A DNA stretch of 64,000 nucleotides from Chrysopilus asiliformis (GCA_964034945.1 OZ035962.1:68586274-68650273); one strand, 5' to 3'; counted from the first letter of the stretch, positions 27,460 to 40,184 are shown. Notes: generated from the sequence alone by a model not told the origin. Program-made: numbers and translations.

Positions 27460-27665
27460 AAAGTGTCCCTCAAATCGCGTAGTTATAATCGCGTTATACG
27501 AGGCACGTTTCTCAAATCGGGTAATTTGAACCGCATAACTCAGACCGCGTACATCAAGCGTGTGATTCTAATCAGGTAATACGAATCGCGTAATCTGAAG
27601 CGCGGAATTCGAACCGCGTAAGTCGAAATGCGTAATCCGAAGCACGTAACTCAAACCGCGTGTTT
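27460..27665. repeat. Degenerate ~15-bp tandem repeat (CGCGTAA motif)
   Basis: About 12-14 diverged units of the form AACCGCGTAATTCGA, upstream of RhoGDI. The best-preserved run is 27575-27662. CpG-containing motifs stand out against the AT-rich surroundings. Confidence 0.65.
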
Positions 27666-29234
27666 TTTCCACCGACAAACGGTTCGGTTACGATATTTAT
27701 TTGTACATGAAAAAGTCACCTAACAAAAAAAAAATCTGAATTTGATCTATTTCTTAATTTTGTCGAAAAAAAGGAGATTGCGCTTATCCGTCGTAGGATT
27801 GGCCTCAAAGTTAGTATTCTATATATGACGTTATATATGTATATGTTTCCAGCCATAGTTCGTCCTAGTCGTCATTCGTCCTAATAGAATAACGCACGCT
27901 CTAGAATAAACTGGTATGGCATTGTCTGAACTAGTTTTGTCTAGTCGAAATTAGTAAAATCAACAGATTCAACGGAATCCCGAATTTACGTATAATAGTG
28001 AATTAACGTATAGAAAAATGAATCCCCCCCCCTTAGATTTTCCTTTCAAAAGATGATATTTAGGGAGGGGAAGAGGAGAGTGTGATAGACGAAGAGGGTG
28101 GTAAATTGGGAGGGAGTGTGAGGGGGGCAGGCGTTGAATTATCGTATCTAAATATAAGTGGTATAGACACATTCCCCTCACAAGTGGTCAAGATCTAAAA
28201 ACTAATGCGAAATGACTGTGACTACTTAAAATTTTAAAAAACGAAAGTAATAGGAAGTACAAAAAAAGTTGTGACAACATTCAATTCTTTTTAAAGAAAA
28301 TTGAAATTTAGGGTTCAAAATTAATACCTGTACAGTTACGACAGTACACACCACCACGCAAATTTTCCTAGTAAATACCTTAGTTATTGTATTAAAGCCA
28401 TTTCCATGGTCGACAAGAACAGTTCGAATTGCAGAGACCAATATATCGATCACAATTCGAATTACAAGATACCCAATATAAAAAATTGTTGTTCGAATTA
28501 CAGAGTGTTCGGATTACCGAGTCTCTACTGTATTTTCCATTATAAACATATAATTGTTCCAGTGTACAGCTCCTGAAGTTGGTGAAATAAATACCGAAAC
28601 GTTGAGCATTAAAAAAGTTAAAAACCAGCTTTTTAATTTAACTATAAATTCGACCGAAAAGCCTATAGACTAGTTCGTCCTAATAGAAAAACGCAAATAA
28701 AAGCTTTTAATCGCTTGCATCGAATCAGTCATTGTTTTTAAAATTTTTTATTTGTTTACAATTTTTGAAACAAAATCCTCCCCCGCTGGTCTGAGTATCA
28801 TTAAACCATTTATTGAAATATCGTTGTTCTTACCCCTTAGTTTTAATTCTTCACTCTATAAAGCAGCTAATGCAAAAATCTTTTAGGTCACCGTTGCGCG
28901 CACTTTACTAGAACAGGCGTGCACTCTGACTATAATAAAACAAGCTTTACGCGTTATCACATCGGAGTAACGTAAAAAATGTGTTTAATCATAAGCAACT
29001 AACTAATTGTTTTAATTAACCAATTTTTCTTTTATTTAGAAGAGTAGTTTTTGATTCATTTTTGACTCACGATGCAGTGGTCAAAGAGTGCGGTGACCGA
29101 ATTAATCCACATTTGGCCACAAATGCGCATTTAATTGCATAAACAAATCTCAAATTTATTGAGAGGCGCGTTTTTTTTTAATTTATGAAAATAACAATAA
29201 TGAGCGAGCAAGATGAAAAATTTGTTCACTATGA
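27666..29234. other. RhoGDI upstream intergenic region
   Basis: Mostly unassigned AT-rich DNA. A pogo-like end (TACCGAGTCTCTACTGTA, about 28515-28533) is the only recognised block. No gene. Confidence 0.4.
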
Positions 29235-30451
29235 ATTATGGCCAGTGTTGGGGTTATCTAGATAATAATTATCTAGATAATCATCTAGATAAAAAAAATG
29301 TTATCTTTATCTTATCTAGATAACACCCCAAAAAAGTTATCTTTATCTTATCTAGATAAAGGAAAATCCCATTTATCTAGAGATAATCGTTACCACCGAA
29401 AATCAAAAAATTAAATCTGAAAAAATGCTGAAACGAAATTGTTTTCTGCATACTTTTGAAAACCTAAAAACTTTTTTTTAGGAACAGTTTTATACTTGGC
29501 AACAATTTTTGTTTACGGACAAGGAAGCGAAGTGTCACTCTTTCCCTCGCCTCTCTTCTCTTGTCCATAAAAAAAAAGTTCTGCCAGTAACTGTTGCCAA
29601 GTGTAAACCGGGCTATGAACGAAATAAAAAATCATAACGTTATAAATTTCCTTACGTAGCAAAATTAAACTTATATTTCGTGACGTTATTTCGTTTTGTA
29701 TCGATAAAAAACTTAATTTCGTTACGTTATAATGTTATTATTCCGTTACACATTGTATTGAAACTGAAAACAAAAAAACGCACTGTAATAATAGTTTATC
29801 ACAAAGTAATTCAGTTCAGTTTCCATAAAAATAAATTGTATAACAAATAATAAAACTCAGCAAAAAGAAAATACAAATAAAAACGGAAAAAAATGTGATT
29901 ATTAAGTTAAAAAATCAATAAAAAATACAAAAGACAAAAAATCACACAAAAGTTTTGTTCATTAAAAAAACTGTCTCCACAAAAGCGTGATTTTGATATC
30001 AAAGATATAGAATTTTTTTATAGAATTTCGCTCTACTTCTGGAGTTACTAAAAAGAAAATCTTTTCGCTACGAAAAATCTTGCTTAGAAGATTTCCATTT
30101 TTGTATCTTCAGAAATAGAGTGAATCTGGCCAAAACAAAATCCGATTTAGAATCAAAATACGATTAAAAACACTACTCCAATATTTTTGATTATATTTTA
30201 TGTCTGTGGGGTTATACTTGATGAACTTTTGTGGGAAATTTCACAAAAAATAATACTGAACAAAACAAGGAAATACTAATAAACAACGAAAAAACGTAAT
30301 ATTTTTTTCGTTTTTCGTTATGGTAACGGAATTGAATTTCTATAACGTTCATTATAACGTAATTTTGAAGAAAAAGCCCGAAAATCATTTCGTTATTTCG
30401 TTACGTTACGATAACGTTTCTTATCCGTTTTCTTTTATTATTATTTCGTTT

Positions 30452-32340
30452 CTTATTATATTTAAATTGGAAATCAAGAAAATTCTGGGCATTCTAAAAA
30501 TACTATTTTTTTCGCGAAATTTTGTATATATATGGCTCTGCAAAAAAAGTACCGGCTTGTACCGGTCAGGCGTCAGTTGGACATGATAGCCAAGGTCAAT
30601 ACCTTTCAAAATATCCATATTTCATCTGCTACTACCTGCAACTCTGGTCACCGTAAACAAAAGTCTGATTTCTTACATATTATTTTTAAAAAAATGTCTT
30701 ATTTTGTCATAACAAAGAACAAAGATTTTTCGTCTTATATGCTAGGAAATTGTTTTAATTACTTTTAATATACATAAAAGCGGAATATTTTCCATACCAG
30801 CATACAGTGAAGCCATTAAATGTTACCCTTCTTGACAGTAAAACCGTTTAAAACTGGTAATCTTATCTTATAATATAGTACGAGAAATGACTGCACAACG
30901 ATCTCGAAAACCCGCCAAACGATTTTCACGAAACTTGCGGGTAAGGGATTTTCGGGGACAAGGAATCGATCTAGATAGGTCTCACCTCTGAGAAAATTCC
31001 CCTCGATACCCCTCGCCTGGTATCTTCGAATTGGGTAGTCCGATCTTAATGCAACTTTACAGTATTACTAAGCGGACTAAGGGCTTTCGATTTTTCGACT
31101 ACAAACCTGCCTTTTCCCTCCCCTCGATACCCCCCGCTTGGTGTTTTCGAATTACGTGAAGGTATCTTAATGAAAATTCGCAATATTGCTAGGGAGTAAG
31201 GTTTTGCGATATGTATTCTAAAAATATCACTTTTTCGATATCTATCGGCAGCGATAAATAGTAATTACAAAACAATCAAGTTCCCTGAACCTCATTATAC
31301 GAATCATGTTGCAATTACAATCGGATTCAATTACTCAGAGACAGAGGCAGAAGGAGGATTTTGAGATCGCCGAGCATGGCTCGGTCTTCCTGGTACTATG
31401 AATAATTAGAGCAATAAAAATCAGTATCTTAGATATACATATGTACATATGTATATATGTTAAAACAGAATATTAAGAAATTTACATTAATTCGACGATT
31501 GAAAGTTATATTATCGGTGCTTTCAAGCAAGCAGGCAATAAATCCAGATAAATTCAAATCATATGCCAAGTCCACAGCTGATTTGTATAATAGACATTAC
31601 AGTTGGAGAAATATGTCTGCAACAATGCATAAAGTGCTTTTCCATGGCAAGCTGATAATTGAAAAAAGCATTTTACCACTTGGGTAGCTTTCAGAAGAAG
31701 CTCAGGAATCGAAAAATAAAGACTACAGACATTTTAGACTAACCAACACTAGAAAAAACGATAGAATCAACCAAAATGAAGATTTTATGAACATATTACT
31801 TCTATCATCAGATCCATTTTTGGCTTCTTTGCGTTCTAAATGGACAAAAGATGAATTGGATGACGAGGAAGATCAAGAAATCCTACAATTGTTAAAATTC
31901 GACGAAGATCAAGACATTATTAGAACGTAATTTTTCCTCAACTTAATGTAATTTCAGCCATGTATATTTGTATCAAATTGTATTAAAAGAATCGTATTAA
32001 AAAAAAGTTGTCTTTAAAAATGCTATATTTTTTTATAACATTTAAAAAACAACTTTAAAACAAGACCAAAAAAAATATTACAACAACAAATACTATAGTT
32101 TTGATTATTTCATCATATAGGGTATTAAAGTTGCTCCTATTCGATTTTCATGTACTGACGATATATGTAAAATGGGATTCTAAATATTTTCGTCATTAAT
32201 GATTTTTTCTGTACGACCAACCGTTCTCGAGATTTTGGTAATTTCTGATTTCAAATGCAGATGGGTGGGGGAGGGAAGGGGAGGGGATGATCAAATTGTG
32301 AGGAAATAAAGCTTATTATATTTAAATTGGAAATCAAGAA
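30452..32340. repeat. Exact 29-bp direct repeats bracketing 1.8 kb
   Basis: The 29-bp sequence beginning CTTATTATATTTAAATTGGA occurs identically at 30452-30480 and 32312-32340. The enclosed segment carries the RAG1/Transib-like fragment. The repeat is longer than usual transposon target duplications. Confidence 0.85.
31457..31930 (+). pseudogene. RAG1/Transib-like transposase C-terminal fragment, one premature stop
   Basis: One continuous frame is interrupted only by TAG at 31685-31687 (a likely former CAG) and ends at TAA 31928-31930. Before the stop it reads ...YNRHYSWRNMSATMHKVLFH. After it come LSEEAQESKNKDYRHFRL, then MNILLLSSDPFLASLR and an acidic tail. The pattern SE-x3-E-x2-NK-x3-R-FR following a HK.L.H segment parallels the C-terminal catalytic-Glu region of RAG1 and Transib-type transposases. 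No upstream catalytic Asp region is visible. The family assignment is an inference from motif resemblance; another insect transposase family is possible. Confidence 0.45.
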
Positions 32341-32570
32341 GAGCAAAAAATTTTGTTATTTTTTTTAGTACGTAATTTTGAATTTTGTGCAATGTCAAAA
32401 TAAATATTTATCTAAAAATTATCTAGATAATTTGGCTTTTTATCTTATCTTATCTATTATCTTTCATATTTTCATTATCTATTATCTTATCTAGATAAAC
32501 ATTACCAGCATTTATCTTTATCTTTATCTAGATAAAAAAATAATTATCTGGCCCCAACACTGATTATGGC

Positions 32571-33068
32571 TAACTTGCCGTTTACAGAAAATTTGAGTAA
32601 GTGAGCGAGATACCAGGGGTGGCTTCATATAACTTATTTTCTATCAACTAACTAGTCAAAGGAAATCTTTATTCGACCACAACTGTTTAAACTGGCCCGC
32701 ACTCAGTATGATGCACACTATATAAGTCTTTTCTGGATAATTTAGGGTCGCTGAATCCGAATCTGGCAGTAGTTTGGCTGTACCAGCTCTACTTTTTCCA
32801 AAATGGCGGGTAATTCATAATTTCGGATTTTCAGAGCCCTTTTTAGCCATAGACGATTACCCAGTAACGCGAACAATCAAAGAAAGTGTCGCCTTGTTTA
32901 TCTGTACGACAGGAGTGGGCATTAAGTAGATCGAGATCGACCGGTGGACTGCCAAGACATTTTCAGGTGATCGCCTTTACTAAGACCTAAGACGCGCATA
33001 CTAAAAGGAACACCAACGCCAACTAGACTGAAGAATCGGCTTTTCACAATCGATTCGATTGTGTTAAC
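32571..33068. other. Intergenic, nothing recognised
   Basis: Includes a GGGTCGCTGAATCCGAATCTG fragment (32746-32766) of the 122-bp-unit family. Otherwise unassigned. Confidence 0.35.
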
Positions 33069-33072
33069 TTAA

Positions 33073-33310
33073 CACTAGATTGCCCAAGGAAGTCAAAATG
33101 ACTGCTTTTGGCAATATAGGTATAACACATATATACATATATACCGGAAATGAAGGAGGGGGGAGGTAACTACAATTATTAATAAACGCATTTAGGTATA
33201 TGTTGTAGAAAAAGTCACAAAATTCTAACAAATTTTGTCATTATATACAAAATTGTTTTTCTGATTGAAATTAAAAAGCAGTCAAAATGACTTGCTTGGG
33301 CAATCTAGTG
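33073..33310. mobile_element. piggyBac-like MITE, copy 1
   Basis: Termini CACTAGATTGCCCAAG and its inverse are flanked on both sides by TTAA (33069-33072, 33311-33314), the piggyBac target. Inside is a second inverted pair (AAGTCAAAATGACT / AGTCAAAATGACTTG). A shorter inverted copy lies at 51534-51719 with the same internal blocks. Confidence 0.8.
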
Positions 33311-33589
33311 TTAAGCAAATGATTCGATGAATGTGTAGACGACACATGTACCTATTGTAGTTATGTTGGTAAGTACATATTCCGCATTTATTATTAATTT
33401 ATAATAAATATTGTAGACCTTTTTTTTAGCTCAGCACACCTACGCCACTGGGTGGACCGCAACATCTTGGAAAAATTAGAAGTAGCCCGTACCATGGAAA
33501 AGTCTGCCCACCCCTGCTGTACAACAACTGGACAAGGAAAGGAGCCCAACAACATGAAGAATTTCTGGAAGTTCTTACTGCGCAAGAGT

Positions 33590-33690
33590 TTACTGTTTTT
33601 AAGCAAAATTAAGAGGTCGAAAGTTTTCATGAATACAATACATACTTGATTATACTTCGTATAAGAAAGTAATAAAACCGAAGAGTGAAA
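33590..33690 (-). repeat. Fragment of repeat family also at 56455-56650 and 59340-60000
   Basis: AATTAAGAGGTCGAAAGTTTTCATGAATACAATAC-type text matches in reverse the block at 59365-59405. It is a short piece only. Confidence 0.45.
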
Positions 33691-34342
33691 ACAAATTAGG
33701 TTTCATACTTTTCCAAAGAGAAAGTGCAGAGCGATATGTCGAAAAAATGTTACTTCAAACATCAAGAATTTATCACGATGTTTGCTATAAACATTTTGTT
33801 TCAACGGATTATAAAAAAAAATTTTTACGTAATTAAGTTAATAAAAGCAAAAAATCTTTGCTACTGAAAGACGACTCAACTCCGTCACTGTTATTCAAAA
33901 TAAAAAAAACCTTATAAACGAAATTTAGAACTAAGTCTTGACCAACGAAAAAACAATAATTTTTTTTAAACTAAAATAAAATTCTTTGAAAAATCAACTT
34001 AGCTCAACAATTTCAAAATTCCGTTATCATTACAGGATCTCCCGTTTCCCTAACAGAAAATTTCGACGTCAAATAAAGACCTCGGTGCAAAAACCGGTCA
34101 TCTCCACTTTTTGACGGAAATGAGTTATTGATACCAAATGCAAAAATAAACGAATGCGCACATATAGTTTAATTTGTTTATTTTTAAAGATTATTAAATA
34201 TATTTTGAACTGTATTTTGTAGTCATTAATGAATTTTGAAAATCGCTGATATACTCTTGGGCGCAAGAAACAGTCATCTCCAAAATTTAAAATGTTTATA
34301 ACTTTTTCAATAAAAATTAAAAAATCTTTATTTTAAATTAAA

Positions 34343-34897
34343 AACATAACAAAAGCTATAATTGCCAATCTGGCAATCATTGGAGACCCGTATGGTGATA
34401 TTCGTATCAAAATTCGAACAGTTATACCAAAATTCCACTTTGAAGTCAAACTTTCCAATAAGATTTTTTTAAATTTATTCCAATCGGATTTTGATGTATG
34501 GAAGTTTTATGTAGAATAATATCCTAAATAAGATTTGTTCGTGCACTTTTTTGATAAGATGCACCGTTTTTGAGATATTCACAAAAAACGTTTTCGTTCG
34601 CCTTGGTGTCTACCTTAGCGACCCCAAGGCTGATGGTCCCTTTTTGCCCATTAACGAACTTAGCCTCGCATTTTACGAAAACCGGATCTGTGCAAAATTT
34701 CAAGTCTCTAGCTCAATCCGTGCGCCCGCAATCCGCGCTACAGACAGACAGACAGACGGACGGACATGCAATTCAATTTTGTTTATCATTCTAAACACAC
34801 TGGTGTAATTCATTTTTATGTGTGATGACGGGATCTTGGCGTTACAAACGGTAAAGCAAAGTTAATATACCCTTTGGTTTCACCATACGGGTATAAT
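34343..34897 (+). mobile_element. HINE/DINE-1-like repeat family A, copy 3
   Basis: Same start and end as the copies at 4905 and 9574, including CCCGTATGGTGA and TCACCATACGGG sub-terminal inverted repeats. The tract here is CAGACAGACAGACGGACGG. Confidence 0.6.
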
Positions 34898-35179
34898 TAT
34901 GTAAAAAGACATGCTTGATTTAAATTGTAATTTGTAAACTTTGTCGTAGACCAAAAATCTCACGCTAATGTTTTTTGTCTTTCCTGAACATTTTCAAAAA
35001 GTAGAGATGCCCGGTTTTTGCACTGAGGTCTTCAAATTCTACCTAAGCGACCCCACGGTACGAAACAAAAGTTCAGATTAGCAATTTTCGTTATAGGAAA
35101 ATTGACTTAAAATTTGAATAACCGCTCTTAACGATGTTATGCTCAAAACATAAAAAAAATTGAAAAAACAAGTTTGTTA

Positions 35180-35655
35180 AAATACTTTTATTTTCAAAAA
35201 ATGCACTAAAAAAGAAAATAATAATTTTTTGGGCACTATGTATCAGAAATAAAAGCGAGATGAAAATTTATTTTTTTTATTTCTGATACACAGTGCCCAA
35301 AAAGTTATTTTTTTTTCTTTTTAGTCATTTCGTATTGAATTAGTATGACAATCCAAAATGAAAAGGATAATCACATTATTCTAACAGGACTTTGTGTAAT
35401 CCTTACAGATTTCTTCGGAGTCCGAGTCAGCGACTTCAAAAACGGCCAGATGAGATTTTTTTCGGAAAATTTGAGGAAAAGGATAATCACGTTATCCTTA
35501 TAAGGACGAAGTAGTGAAAATAATGTATTGTAATCGGACTTACGCATGTGTGCAAAATGTCTACTCAATCGGATAAGTGGAAGTGGGTCAAGATTTGAAT
35601 CTGACAGAAAGACAAACAGACAGATACGAAGTCAAGCTAAATAAAAGCTTTTAAT
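35180..35655 (-). mobile_element. VNTR-plus-palindrome family, inverted copy
   Basis: In reverse orientation it shows the order AAAGCTTTTATTTAGCTTGA, a GTCTGTTTGTCTTTCTGTC tract, ACCCACTTCCACTTATCCG, one to two 122-bp-type units, then a degenerate palindrome (35198-35330). This is the same architecture as 11700-12690 with fewer tandem units. Confidence 0.6.
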
Positions 35656-35659
35656 TTTT

Positions 35660-38600
35660 TTTTGGACCTACTGTCGCAATCTTGATTTACGACAAGGTTG
35701 TTATTATCAAGTATTTGATATGCATTAAATAAAGCCGTTTATATAATTGTATCTTGTATTATGATGTACATATATTTGTATTGATCTTAAACTGTTAATC
35801 GACTTATTGAAAAGTATTACATATTTTTAGTGTTCGAAACACTTCTGAAAAATGAAAACAAAAAAAAAACTATTACTTAAAAACTCGACTCAACTTTTGA
35901 TAAACAAGATAATTATTACATTAGAATTGCTATTTTAAAAAGAGTTCTGCGCACTAATCGAAAGCGGTTGGGGAATTGATTGACTATCGCGATTAAATTT
36001 AGAGAATTGTAGATAAAGTTTGGTTTGTAATCGTTATCGGCATATAATTGGAATTAAAATCATATTATAAAGAAAGAACAGCTGAACGTCATTTCATAGC
36101 GCTTGTGCAGTTGAAAGTAAAATCACCTCATGTTCATCAAAAGCAAATTAAATTAATCGATGATCAAAATGTGCCATTTTTATATTGTGGTAACCGTAAC
36201 TTATTTAGCCTTGACTTGTTAGTTTTTATTTTTGTAATACCACTTTTTTTCTCGGTTTTGTTTCGATAGAAATCTGTATGGATTTTGTTAGTAGATTTCA
36301 TGTTCCGCCAAACAACCCCGAATGGCTGATTGAATATCAGAAGCCAAAAAAATGCCTCCTTCTTAGAGCCACTTTGTCCGCTGGCTGTTATCGTTTTTGG
36401 GCAAAAGAAACAGAAAACTGAAATGACAAATCGATATCATATGTAGATATAGGCTTTATCTTTGATACGATTTCCGTTCTAAGCGTAATCATTATAAACT
36501 GCCCAACAGTCGAGCGATTTTTATACGACGAAGCTCGGCTCGGATAGAATATCTGAAACATTTAATTGGAGATACGCATTAATATGGTAAGAAATGAAAT
36601 TATTGTCCAAGTGGGGGGTGCAACCCTTCACTTTAGATTGATTTAGACACAGTAGCAGCAAAGGAGGAAAATTAGATGCATCACCACGCACTAATCCCCT
36701 TGTTCTGCAGACCCCTCCCAATTCCAACCGTCGGCGGCAGAAAACTTGCATTGCACACGGCAATTTCGCTTGAATTTGTAAAATGTAAATGAATCTTTTA
36801 ATTAAATGTATAGGAAACGACCAAATTGGACATAGCCAGACTAATTTCCACCTTCAAAGTAAATGCAACAAAACAAGTTTCTGAACCCGTCTTGCACTTA
36901 TTTTCAATTCAATTTTCTGCCATATTTGTGTTTTTATCGACGTTTAGATGTTCCAGTTCTGTATAGCCTGACTGGTGATAACTAATAAAATGATTAATCC
37001 GATTCAATGGATATTGGGCTAAGGATAGATGAGTGATAAATACATGAGAAGGATTTAATTTTAGATTCAGACTTTTTCTGACTCAACCGGCTTTTTGTAA
37101 ATGATTTACTAACCTTTGAAATTAAAAACAGAACAAAACACCAAAATGCTTTCCAGACGATTAACTAATTCACTGTGCACTCGAAGATTTGTACACAATC
37201 GCGAAACTCTTGTTTGGATAGAGTTTAAACTTAAATTCTTAAATGAACGGTGCAAAAATTAACTCAGCTACAGAAAACTAACAAAGAAAAACCGCTTTTG
37301 CCTCACCCAGTTCACTGCTTCTTATTGTTCCTTAATCGCCATCCTTTTGAAGAATTGGGAAAGCTGAGTTCTTTAATCCCTCAACCGAAATAGAGTGACT
37401 CTAAACTAGGTATAACCAATCGGACTGTTTTGTAGACTGGATTACAGTTAACTTCGACAAGAACAGTCTATTAGGTCAGTTGGAATACTTATTTATTCAC
37501 ATCACAAGAATTTGTAGACATGTTTTTAATTTATTAAAAAATCAGGGCATTCCAAATATTTTATATACCTATCCCTAATTAGAGAGCCTATCATCTAGAG
37601 AGACGACAATGGAACGTGTAAAAATGGTCGCCAAGCTGAAAAACGAACGTAAAAAACTTTAAAAATTCGATTCATTGTTACAAATAATTGCCAAAATAAC
37701 TGAAATCGGGTAATATAACTCAAAAACTCATATCTGAGATTAAGCGACTTAGCACGCTCTAGGGTAAAGTCATGGTAGCTTTAATAAATTGAAAAATTGT
37801 TTACAGACTGTCCTAATCTGGAAAAAAGCTTTTCTAACAGGCCTAATAGACTATTCTAATTGGAGTTAATAGACTGTCCTACTCAGTAAGACAGTCTATT
37901 AGGTGTTGATGTCCACTTTATAGATTATAGTCTCTCTGCTCCTGGAAGAAGTGAATCTGCTCCTGGAAGAAGTGACTTTTAGAGACAGTTTTCAGTAGCA
38001 GGTAATATCGAAAACACAATGAGGCATCACAGCATGCGTAAATTTTGACATTTAGATTCTTCAAAAGTAAAACCTGTGGTTTTCTATGGGTTAATGGCGC
38101 TTCAATGCGTCCTAACGGAGTAGACCTACTTTTTACTTTAAGACGCGTTGGAGCTTTGAAATTTGAATGAAAATTGTGTTTTGTGAGTGATTTTTGGGGA
38201 ATTGTGAGGCAAATGATGCATTTAAGGAAGCATTAAATAAAAAAACGATAAATAATGAATATTTTTGCAATCTAATGTCGAAATTATATGCAAATACGGA
38301 ATAGGATCAGGTGGAAGTAATTCAAATATATTCACTGATCTCACTGATATATTCATTGATTGTAGTGACTTTAAAACATGTTGTGGATCATCGTGGCTTT
38401 CATTTAAATAAAATATTTTATAAAGAAGTCGTCCGTATCTCTTTCAATATTTATTTCTTGAACCCACCATCATCCATAATTGTTTTTAATTCATGTGCTT
38501 TGTGTGCTACTCCTTTAACAAATTCAATGTTTTCGTTTTTTTAATTCACATAAATTCTTTATTCCCATTTTATTTGAAATAAAAATAGTGAAGCGTATAA

Positions 38601-39480
38601 TTCTCACGAAGCGTTTCTAAATTTTAGCACAAACACTTCAAAGCGTTCAATAGTCATAGCGTGCTTGGCGCCCTGAAATGCCAAAGCTTACGAACCCGTC
38701 ATTGTGTTTTCGCTATAATGTTTATAAGGAAAAACGAAGTTTCCCTCAAATGCAGAAATACGAATAGTAACAGAATATTCCTTAAAGTTCAAGTAGTCAC
38801 CTTTTTGTGTAATTTTTTTTTGTGTTTTCGTGAAGGCTAATTCGATGTGTCACGAATTTTATTCAAAAACTATAAATTTTGGAACAGTCTATTTTGAATG
38901 GTTTCATGAGCATTCTCAACGAGTAATGAACTTTAGATTTAAGTTTTATTTAACTGTCAAGAACCTTTTTATGCCACTGTAATGAATTTGGCGCGAAAAT
39001 TTATTTTTCTGTAAATATAGAAACCGATAATGCCTGTTTTAATTAAAACGTAAGTAACTCAGAAAATCATTATGAGATTTGCTTCGATGAAAACATCAAG
39101 TGTTTATTTACATGGACGTGCATTAAGTGGAATTTTTATTTTTACATTTAGATTTTAGTCTTTTATGGGTATGCCAACTAAACATACCAAAAAAAAGTTA
39201 AAAAGTAACAATATGAAAGATATCGAAGATTTTTTAGAAAATTTTATTGCATTTTAACTCTACAGCCGGGTTTGAGCATATTGTATTTAGGCACAATTTA
39301 AAAACAATTCGTAGTTTTTATTTCTATTGATATAACCCCAAACTGTCTATTATGATACAGAAAAAACCCGTTTGTGATATGATATTAAAGAAATTCTTAC
39401 GCTAGAAAGACTTATTTTAGATATTTCCCGACACTGTTGAAACTTAGAAAAGTACAGATTTGCAAAATTTCGTACTGATA
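35660..39480. other. Intergenic region upstream of Ctf8
   Basis: No family-like coding sequence. The short frames at 36048-36269 and 36278-36421 show no recognisable domain. ACAGTCTATTAGG occurs twice directly (about 37459 and 37907), with an inverted form at about 37847, hinting at a decayed element. The missing first exon of Ctf8 may lie here. Confidence 0.35.
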
Positions 39481-39501
39481 TAGGTAATCGAATCCTTGCA
39501 G

Positions 39502-39983
39502 AAACCAAGAAACTACTGGAGGTATACCGGAATGGGCTATTCTTGAACTTCAGGGTGATTTGGAAGTAAGAAGCCACCAAATTATGGGAGGTCAATTTAT
39601 TGGTGACTTATGCTATAACAAATATGGACAACCGGTTAGTATAATAATAGAATTAATATAAACTTAAAAATGTTTTTTTTTAGATTTTTATTATTGGCCA
39701 TCATATTTTGCAAGGAAGAGAACAAGAATTGGATAAACCATTTGCAGTAATGGAAAAATCCCGGACAAATGAAGGAATTGATTTAAATCAAACAAATTGT
39801 TCACAGCTTAGTGTCACACAACTCGACACTACAACGAATCGCACTGTATTGGACTCAACAGTTGCGATTGAAAATAAGTCGAATCAGCGGACAGAATACA
39901 GTATTCGAGCAATAGTAACAAAGAAATTAATTTTTAAGGCTAGGCCAAAGCCCATAATTGCTAATGTTGCAAAGCAGGTATAG
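39502..39983 (+). CDS. Ctf8: Ctf8, subunit of the Ctf18-RFC clamp loader (5' exon missing)
   Basis: Two exons are visible. 39502-39634 follows a CTTGCAG acceptor and ends at a GTTAGT donor; 39684-39983 follows a TTTTTTTTAG acceptor and ends at TAG. Residues in order: GGIPEWAILELQGDLEVR, MGGQFIGDLCYNKYGQP, then IFIIGHHILQGREQELDKPF and AVMEK. After a Thr/Asn-rich insert come YSIRAIVTKKLIFKARPKPI and IANVAKQV. This is the Ctf8 pattern, with the GHHIL.G and F..RPKPII signatures. Ctf8 joins Dcc1 and Ctf18 in the alternative replication factor C that loads PCNA and supports sister-chromatid cohesion. The first exon, needed to supply the start and two nucleotides of the split codon, was not found nearby. 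AATAAA lies at 39988-39993. It converges with E(z). Confidence 0.88.
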
Positions 39984-40184
39984 CATAAATAAATGAAAAT
40001 TGTATATATGAAGAAATTATATGAAAATTGTATGAGTATAAAAGGGGATAATAAATTATTGTTTTTAAAATATGTAGGTTAACATGACTTAAAAAATTGA
40101 TTATGGCCGAAAACAGCTATTCTTCGATTAATTTTTAGACTACCGGAATTTTTTAAATAAAATTATAGGTTTTTGTTTTTAATA

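Larger units (their letters stand above)
29243..32562. mobile_element. 3.3-kb hAT-bounded composite element
   Basis: Both ends begin CAGTGTTGGGG in inverted orientation and are flanked by the identical 8-bp direct repeat ATTATGGC (29235-29242 and 32563-32570), diagnostic of hAT transposition. Both subterminal regions are packed with the palindromic TTATCTAGATAA motif, a probable transposase-binding array. No hAT transposase is seen. The interior instead holds a CGTTATAACG-type repeat (about 29624-30430), a broken RAG1/Transib-like fragment (31457-31930) and a 29-bp direct repeat pair. Confidence 0.8.

Noticed and set aside
36048..36421. Possible small gene upstream of Ctf8
   Set aside because: The frames at 36048-36269 and 36278-36421 show no family resemblance, and no supported promoter or splice pair joins them.
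39340..39501. First exon of Ctf8 immediately upstream of 39502
   Set aside because: The frame meets a stop before any ATG, and the only nearby GT donor (about 39483) would leave an 18-nt intron.
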